DNA of 5,754 bases from Pseudomonadota bacterium (GTDB taxonomy: Bacteria; Pseudomonadota; Alphaproteobacteria; Caulobacterales; Caulobacteraceae), in the NCBI GenBank assembly GCA_023445955.1, contig JAEXJH010000531.1, forward strand, positions 1-5,754. Direction: 5' to 3'. Below, piece by piece: positions 4,373 to 5,754 of the stretch. The first letter of the stretch is position 1. Each line of letters starts with the position of its first letter. The position numbers and the translations under genes are program-made. The notes under the pieces were generated by a model. It saw only the letters and a list, made by a program, of their open reading frames with translations, had not been told where the DNA came from and ran no database searches.

Positions 4373-5754
4373 CTACCGCGCCAGCAGTAAGCCCGTCACG
4401 AACGCCGCGCCGGCCGTAGCGGCGCCGACCAGGAACCACAGCAGGGGCCAAGTGTCCTGGCGCTCGACCACGGTAGGCGCCGGGGGCGGGGCTTCGGCCA
4501 GGCGGGCCAGGGCCTTGAGGGCGCGCAGGGCCTCTTCGGCGAAGTCGCGGACCTTGGCGGTGGGCGACAGCTCGCGGCCGATCCAGCGGCGCACCACCGG
4601 GTCGGCGGCGGCCCACAGGTCGTGCTTGGGGTCGATGCGGCGGGCGACGCCTTCGACGGTGACCATGGTCTTCTGCAGGAGCACCAGCTCCGGCCGCAGG
4701 GCCATGTCGAACAGGGCGGTGATCTCGAAGAGCTGCGCCAGAAGGCGGCCCATCGAGACCTCGCGAGCGTCGCGGCCGAACACCGGCTCGCCGACCGCGC
4801 GCAGGGCCTGGGCGAAGGCGTCCATGTCCTGGTGGGCCGGGACATAGCCGGCGTCGAAGTGGATCTTGGCCACCCGGATGTAGTCGCGGTTCAGGAAGCC
4901 GTAGAGGATCTCGGCCAGGTAGCGCCGCTCGCCAGGACCTAGGCGGCCGACGATGCCGTAGTCGACGGCGACGATCGCCGAGGGCGCGGCGACGAACAGG
5001 TTGCCCTCGTGCAGGTCGGCGTGGAACAGGCCGTGATCCAGGGCCTGGGCCAGGAACCCGCGGGTGACATTCTCGGCCAGGGCCTTGCGGTCCAGGCCCG
5101 GCAGCTCCAGCGCGGCGGGGTCCGACAGCGGCGCGCCTTCGGCCCAGGTCAGAGTCAGGACGCGCTTGCCCACGCCCTCCCAGCAGACCAGCGGCGCGCG
5201 CATGTAGGGATCAACCGCCATGGCCTCGCCCAGCTCGGCGCAGCCGGCGGCTTCGAAGCGCAGGTCCATCTCCAGGTCCAGCGACCGGATGACGACCTCG
5301 ACGAACTCGGTGGGGCGCAGCCGGCGAGAGGCCGGGGCCAGCTTCTCGGCCAGGCGGGCGGCCAGGCGCAGCACGGCGCTGTCCTGGGCCACCTGACGCT
5401 CGACGCCGGGACGCAGCACCTTCACGGCGACCTTGCGGCCGTCGACCAGGGTCGCGGGATGGGCCTGGGCCAGGGAGGCGGCGGCGACCGGCTCGCCGAT
5501 CTCTTGGTAGATCTCGCCCAGCGGCTTGCCCAGGTTGCGCTGGATCTCGGCCTCGGCGACCGACAGCGGGAAGGCCGGCAAGCGGTCCTTCAGGTGCGAC
5601 AGGTCTTCGGCGAAGGCGGTCCCGAAAATGTCGGCCCGGGTCGACAGGAACTGGCCCATCTTGATCGCCGCCGGACCCTGCTTTTCCAGCACCCGCGCCA
5701 GGCGCTCGCCCGGCCGGCCGCGCTTGGCCGCGCCGCCGGCGAACAGGCGCAAGG
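4373..5754 (-). CDS. ubiB: Ubiquinone biosynthesis protein UbiB, 5' end beyond window
   Basis: Member of the UbiB/ADCK/COQ8 atypical kinase-like family needed for ubiquinone synthesis, membrane-associated, with ATPase rather than protein kinase activity. The frame gives 459 complete codons and is open at the right edge. Counting from the codon at 5752: KMGQ (31-34) is the family KxGQ motif; AAASLAQ (90-96) is the Ala-rich nucleotide loop; Lys111 in VAVKV is the kinase-type lysine; EMD (161-163) is the ExD motif; HADLHEGN (244-251) holds catalytic Asp246 and Asn251; DYG (264-266) replaces DFG. A hydrophobic C-terminus (about 436-457) is a likely membrane anchor. The TTG at 5752 is an internal leucine: E. 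coli UbiB has about 70 residues before KxGQ, so roughly 40-50 N-terminal residues are missing. Convergent with the lipoprotein gene. Confidence 0.96.
   Translation of the reverse strand, partial: LRLFAGGAAKRGRPGERLARVLEKQGPAAIKMGQFLSTRADIFGTAFAEDLSHLKDRLPAFPLSVAEAEIQRNLGKPLGEIYQEIGEPVAAASLAQAHPATLVDGRKVAVKVLRPGVERQVAQDSAVLRLAARLAEKLAPASRRLRPTEFVEVVIRSLDLEMDLRFEAAGCAELGEAMAVDPYMRAPLVCWEGVGKRVLTLTWAEGAPLSDPAALELPGLDRKALAENVTRGFLAQALDHGLFHADLHEGNLFVAAPSAIVAVDYGIVGRLGPGERRYLAEILYGFLNRDYIRVAKIHFDAGYVPAHQDMDAFAQALRAVGEPVFGRDAREVSMGRLLAQLFEITALFDMALRPELVLLQKTMVTVEGVARRIDPKHDLWAAADPVVRRWIGRELSPTAKVRDFAEEALRALKALARLAEAPPPAPTVVERQDTWPLLWFLVGAATAGAAFVTGLLLAR

Noticed and set aside
3660..4616. Minus-strand open frame opposite the lipoprotein gene and its promoter
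   Set aside because: It overlaps the end of ubiB and runs antisense to a gene with a clear lipoprotein signal. The product is Arg/Ala/Gly-rich with no recognisable domain.
5750..5752. TTG as the start of ubiB
   Set aside because: The frame stays open to the window edge and the family has about 70 residues before KxGQ, but only 30 follow this TTG. It is an internal Leu codon.

Overview
The window is GC-rich, densely coding DNA that looks like a Caulobacter-type alphaproteobacterium. The indications are: (i) the neighbourhood ubiB / coaBC / dut; (ii) a Caulobacter-like chemoreceptor hairpin tip; (iii) GANTC sites (the CcrM methylation motif) concentrated between genes; and (iv) an alphaproteobacterial-type SOS box (GTTC-N7-GTTC) and a perfect FNR/FixK box in the two divergent intergenic regions. 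The genus is inferred from protein and motif character, not from a database match.

Layout. Bases 1-1383 (minus) hold the N-terminal 461 codons of a transmembrane methyl-accepting chemotaxis protein that runs off the left edge. Bases 1384-1778 are a 395-bp regulatory region between divergent genes, with a perfect FNR/FixK box positioned for class II activation of the chemoreceptor, a second perfect palindrome, four GANTC sites and a GC-rich leader that may fold. Bases 1779-1916 (plus) encode a probable 45-residue single-span membrane protein starting at TTG behind a perfect AGGAGG. Its stop codon shares a TTAA with the stop of the convergent dut. Bases 1913-2380 (minus) are dut and 2444-3640 (minus) are coaBC, probably one transcript running coaBC to dut. 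Bases 3641-3806 are a divergent intergenic region with an SOS box and two abutting GANTC sites. Bases 3807-4370 (plus) encode a 187-residue lipoprotein of unknown function, ending 2 bp from the convergent ubiB (4373-5754, minus), which runs off the right edge at its 5' end.

How the genes fit together. CoaBC (coenzyme A), Dut (dUTP removal) and UbiB (ubiquinone) are housekeeping genes often neighbours in this class. The lipoprotein gene lies between ubiB and coaBC on the opposite strand and looks like an accessory gene in a core block. Two regulatory predictions stand out: oxygen-responsive control of the chemoreceptor through an FNR/FixK-type regulator, and DNA-damage control of the lipoprotein through LexA. 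The lipoprotein's C-terminal domain resembles, from memory only, the small C-terminal domains of secreted polymorphic toxins. That is a lead, not an assignment. No tRNA, rRNA, CRISPR array or insertion sequence was seen.
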